The notes beneath the pieces are model-generated. The model did not search any database. It was not told where the DNA came from and saw only the letters and a list, made by a program, of their open reading frames with translations. 16,157 nt of DNA from contig CABUOE010000028.1 in assembly GCA_902493155.1 (NCBI GenBank), positions 1-16,157 on the forward strand. The letters run 5' to 3'. The translations under genes and the position numbers were made by a program. Each line of letters opens with the position of its first letter. The stretch's first letter is position 1. Below are positions 13,980 through 16,157 of the stretch, in pieces. The stretch comes from an uncultured Eubacteriales bacterium (lineage in GTDB: Bacteria > Bacillota > Clostridia > Oscillospirales > Ruminococcaceae).

Positions 13980-14167
13980 GCTCCCACGTTTGAACAGCCT
14001 GCGGCCTGTAATCGGCTCCCCCGCCCCAGAAACCAAAAAAAGAACGGCAGATGCGCCGTTCTTTGGATGCGATTTCGAAAATCTTCCAGATCACTTGGAT
14101 ACCAGCTGAAATTAATGTTTCCATAGAGACTGTCGGGCTTGCTTTCTTCTGCTATCATATGTTTCAT
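13952..14167 (-). CDS. Short ORF of unknown function, possibly a truncated gene
   Basis: I do not recognise this protein. The ATG at 14167 has a very good ribosome binding site (GCAGGAG, 7 nt spacing) and starts 13 nt after the preceding gene, so translation in that operon is likely. The first 34 residues (MKHMIAEESKPDSLYGNINF and on to DFRNRIQ) read like an ordinary soluble protein. After that the frame runs straight through a strong terminator hairpin, and the remaining residues look like translated non-coding sequence. The best reading is the 5' end of a gene whose rest has been lost, with a terminator now inside the frame. A genuine small protein is possible but less likely. Confidence 0.35.
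   Translation of the reverse strand: MKHMIAEESKPDSLYGNINFSWYPSDLEDFRNRIQRTAHLPFFFWFLGRGSRLQAAGCSNVGAAFATSYQN
14035..14064 (-). terminator. Terminator of the toxin-like operon
   Basis: A perfect 10-bp stem (AAAGAACGGC at 14039-14048, GCCGTTCTTT at 14055-14064) has a 6-nt loop. On the minus strand it is followed by a run of seven T. It closes the leftward operon entering from the right edge and separates it from the GH20 promoter. Confidence 0.9.
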
Positions 14168-14180
14168 CGATTTTCTCCTG

Positions 14181-14735
14181 CTAGTAGTCCCATCTGGTGG
14201 AGTAGCGATAGGAATTCTCTCCTAAACGCTTGAGGTAGCCAACATCCGGCATCCATTTGCTGAGACCTGAAATACCCAGTTCGCCTTCTCGGTAGGTTTT
14301 ATTCTGTGGTTCTCCTTCTCGGTGGTACTCCCGGCAAATCATCCAGTCGATTTCATCCAGCTCTTTATTGAGAGTCGGATCGTTTACAAACACGACGCCC
14401 ACGCTGTCGTCCACAGACTGTCCCAGTGAATAAAACACAACGCCTGGGTGCTCCTGAGAAATTCCCCCTTTGACGGGATGCCAAAATCGGAAGGATTTCA
14501 GTTTGACCGTCTTGTAGACCTCCCGGTTCTGATTGATGAACTCAATGGAATTCCATTTCACCCGGGCAAACAGAAAACTTTCGTCTTTGATTTGCTCGTT
14601 CAACTCAAAGCAGTACCGATTGTACCGATCGTACAGCCGGTCTCCTGTGTTCAGATAGAGCCAGCCCGAAAGACAGATAACAGTCAGCACCAGAACACCT
14701 AAGATAAAATAGATTTTTTTATAGTGTGCGTTCAT
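14181..14735 (-). CDS. Single-pass membrane protein, candidate immunity protein
   Basis: The 184-residue product has a short basic start, one membrane helix (about 8-27), and an extracytoplasmic domain of about 150 residues with no recognised family. That domain is mixed alpha/beta in character, rich in Tyr, Trp and charged residues, and includes VGVVFVNDPTLNKELDEIDW. The ATG at 14735 is chosen because AAAGGG lies 8 nt upstream. It starts 14 nt after the stop of the large toxin-like gene, the position where immunity genes of polymorphic toxins are found, and the pair shares a transcript. The immunity role is inferred from order alone; if correct, a membrane location would suggest protection at or outside the membrane. 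It might equally be an accessory protein of the same system. Confidence 0.6.
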   Translation of the reverse strand: MNAHYKKIYFILGVLVLTVICLSGWLYLNTGDRLYDRYNRYCFELNEQIKDESFLFARVKWNSIEFINQNREVYKTVKLKSFRFWHPVKGGISQEHPGVVFYSLGQSVDDSVGVVFVNDPTLNKELDEIDWMICREYHREGEPQNKTYREGELGISGLSKWMPDVGYLKRLGENSYRYSTRWDY

Positions 14736-14749
14736 GATTAAGTCCCTTT

Positions 14750-16156
14750 CTAATTTTGAATCCATGGATGCTTATAATTTGGTAAATGCTTTTTCATAAA
14801 TTCTTGATCCTTACCCAACAGTTGATAAAAATACCGGATACCTTCCCACCTCATAAACGCATCTTCTGGCTCGTCCCACCTTTTCTCAAGAACAAGACTT
14901 CCAAATTCTGCCAAAGTATCTTGTAAATCGTTACCATAACCTTTTGATGCCAAATAACAAGTCCACATAAAATTACCGGCCTCATTCCGATTACACACGA
15001 TACCATTTATTAGATACAGTTCTTGCTGATCTAAATAGTATTTGAAGTTAAGCTCCCCATGAGCATTAGCCGATTCTAACAGAACTCTCATAATGTCCGT
15101 ATCTTTTTCGTCTGCAATCCAGAATTTTTCTATCATTGTTGTGTTCAAAAAGTCAGTATCAATAGTATACCAGTCATATTTAGTAACCGTTTCTCGGCTG
15201 TTTGCTGGATAAATCTCACCTTCAAACTCGGCATAATAATGATCAACCTCGGTACCTAAGGTATTCGGGCGTTCATCTTTTATATAATAGTGTGTTTGAT
15301 CTGTATATACATAATCGTACGCTTTTTTTGGATCTGGACCACTATCTACATTTTTAGCATCGCGGAATAAATGGCCTGGTTTAATTTTATTGTAAAGAGT
15401 GAATCCAAACATTTTATCCAATTGTTCTGCAAGTTGAACAAAATCATTTTGCAGGTCTTCGCGTATTGGGCAGACAGGCTGTTCTAAGTCTGCTTTTATA
15501 GTTTTTTCCATTTGTGAAAATCCATCTGTAATAACCAGAAAATAACTCTCGCAATCCCCCACCCAGCTTTGGGCCTTGCCGAAGACCTGGGCCTCGATTT
15601 TATCCATGTAGTCCCTAGAGCAGATGACCTTGCCGCACCTTCCAGTCAGGCGGTGCTTTTCCTTCTGATATTGCATCAGCACCCACAAATCCTGGACGAA
15701 CTCTTTGGAGCGGTTTCCCACCACCGCATTGAAAAAAGCCTGCTTATTAAGGTCGGAGCTTGCCGCTCGCTGCACACCGTCGCTTGCAGCCCGTTTGATG
15801 AGGTCGTAGCCGGTGGCGTAGGTCACTCGCACCTTGCCCCCGTTTTTTACAAGCTTGGCCGCCGCCTCCAAATTCTGCATCGACTCACGGGATTTGGGCT
15901 TGGTTTCCGACGATTGCAGCGTCAAAAGGGAGACGCAGGCATTTGCGGTGCTGTTTCGGGTATAGCTGCCCAGTTTCAGCAGCTCGTCAAGGCCTTTGAC
16001 CACCAGCGTCAGGCTGTCCCGCTCCGATTTCGGGAAATACCGGAGGAAGGCGGCGTGCTTTTTCAGGTCGGAGTGGATGTCGTAAATGGCATCCTGGGCC
16101 CGTTTGCAAACCCCGTCAACGGCCTTGCTGTACTGGGTGGAAGAAGAGCTCCTGCA
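14750..16156 (-). CDS. Polymorphic-toxin-like protein, C-terminal part (start outside window)
   Basis: The frame is open to the right edge, so only the last 468 residues are seen. The first 200 or so are helical, Lys/Ala-rich and encoded by GC-rich DNA like the neighbours. Near nt 15560 the DNA turns abruptly AT-rich and stays so to the stop. The last 100 residues contain IADEKDTDIMRVLLESA, then GNFMWTCYLASKGYG (394-408), then DEPEDAFMRWEGIRYF (428-443). This order of a Gly-Asn strand, a Gly-rich link and a D-[DE]-P-x-D helix resembles the Bacterial toxin 44 (Ntox44) domain of secreted polymorphic toxins; the match is by eye and partial. A conserved delivery half joined to a variable, compositionally foreign tip is the usual polymorphic-toxin build. 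A short membrane protein follows 14 nt later. The delivery domain, and so the secretion route, is not visible. Confidence 0.55.
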   Translation of the reverse strand, partial: CRSSSSTQYSKAVDGVCKRAQDAIYDIHSDLKKHAAFLRYFPKSERDSLTLVVKGLDELLKLGSYTRNSTANACVSLLTLQSSETKPKSRESMQNLEAAAKLVKNGGKVRVTYATGYDLIKRAASDGVQRAASSDLNKQAFFNAVVGNRSKEFVQDLWVLMQYQKEKHRLTGRCGKVICSRDYMDKIEAQVFGKAQSWVGDCESYFLVITDGFSQMEKTIKADLEQPVCPIREDLQNDFVQLAEQLDKMFGFTLYNKIKPGHLFRDAKNVDSGPDPKKAYDYVYTDQTHYYIKDERPNTLGTEVDHYYAEFEGEIYPANSRETVTKYDWYTIDTDFLNTTMIEKFWIADEKDTDIMRVLLESANAHGELNFKYYLDQQELYLINGIVCNRNEAGNFMWTCYLASKGYGNDLQDTLAEFGSLVLEKRWDEPEDAFMRWEGIRYFYQLLGKDQEFMKKHLPNYKHPWIQN

Positions 16157-16157
16157 G

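Overview
The window looks like a chromosomal segment of a moderately GC-rich Clostridia-type Firmicute. The grounds are strong AGGAGG-like ribosome binding sites, compact hairpin-plus-U terminators, and gene families typical of Gram-positive anaerobes: an ECF transporter S component, DUF1284, YhgE/Pip, SdpI, and GcnA-like GH20. I cannot name a species. No rRNA, tRNA, CRISPR array or insertion sequence was seen.

Left part (1-5160): the C-terminal end of an ECF vitamin-transporter S component; a MATE exporter with a DUF1284 cysteine-rich protein in the same transcription unit; a perfect 13-bp terminator shared with the convergent yhgE/pip-like membrane protein gene; and, divergent from that, a small SdpI-family membrane protein. 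A 24-bp imperfect palindrome next to the yhgE promoter is a candidate operator.

Middle (5160-8820): an intergenic inverted-repeat region; an AT-rich orphan ribbon-helix-helix regulator with a perfect palindrome in its leader; two tandem 107/108-bp repeats, each with 17-bp near-perfect terminal inverted repeats; a membrane-anchored M23 peptidase divergent from an anchored coiled-coil protein of unknown function; a GNAT acetyltransferase whose start lies about 20 nt after a terminator-like hairpin; and a 73-residue AT-rich lipoprotein carrying the GGADGPT signature of Na+-pumping decarboxylase beta subunits.

Right part (8820-13930, all on the minus strand) is a carbohydrate-related cluster: a remnant of a GcnA-like GH20 beta-N-acetylhexosaminidase that has lost its whole catalytic barrel but keeps both ends in frame, a complete GH94-type phosphorylase with a 17-bp palindrome in its promoter spacer, and an FAD-dependent oxidoreductase with its own strong promoter. 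These may have served breakdown of amino-sugar-containing oligosaccharides, but the exact substrates cannot be read from sequence.

Right edge (13950-16157, minus strand): an operon running in from outside the window. A long protein with a GC-rich helical N-terminal half switches sharply to an AT-rich C-terminal half resembling a polymorphic-toxin tip (Bacterial toxin 44-like). It is followed 14 nt later by a single-pass membrane protein in the usual immunity-gene position, then a short ORF that runs through a strong terminator. This candidate toxin/immunity pair is the most interesting lead in the window, together with the gutted GH20 gene, the GGADGPT lipoprotein and the tandem inverted-repeat elements.
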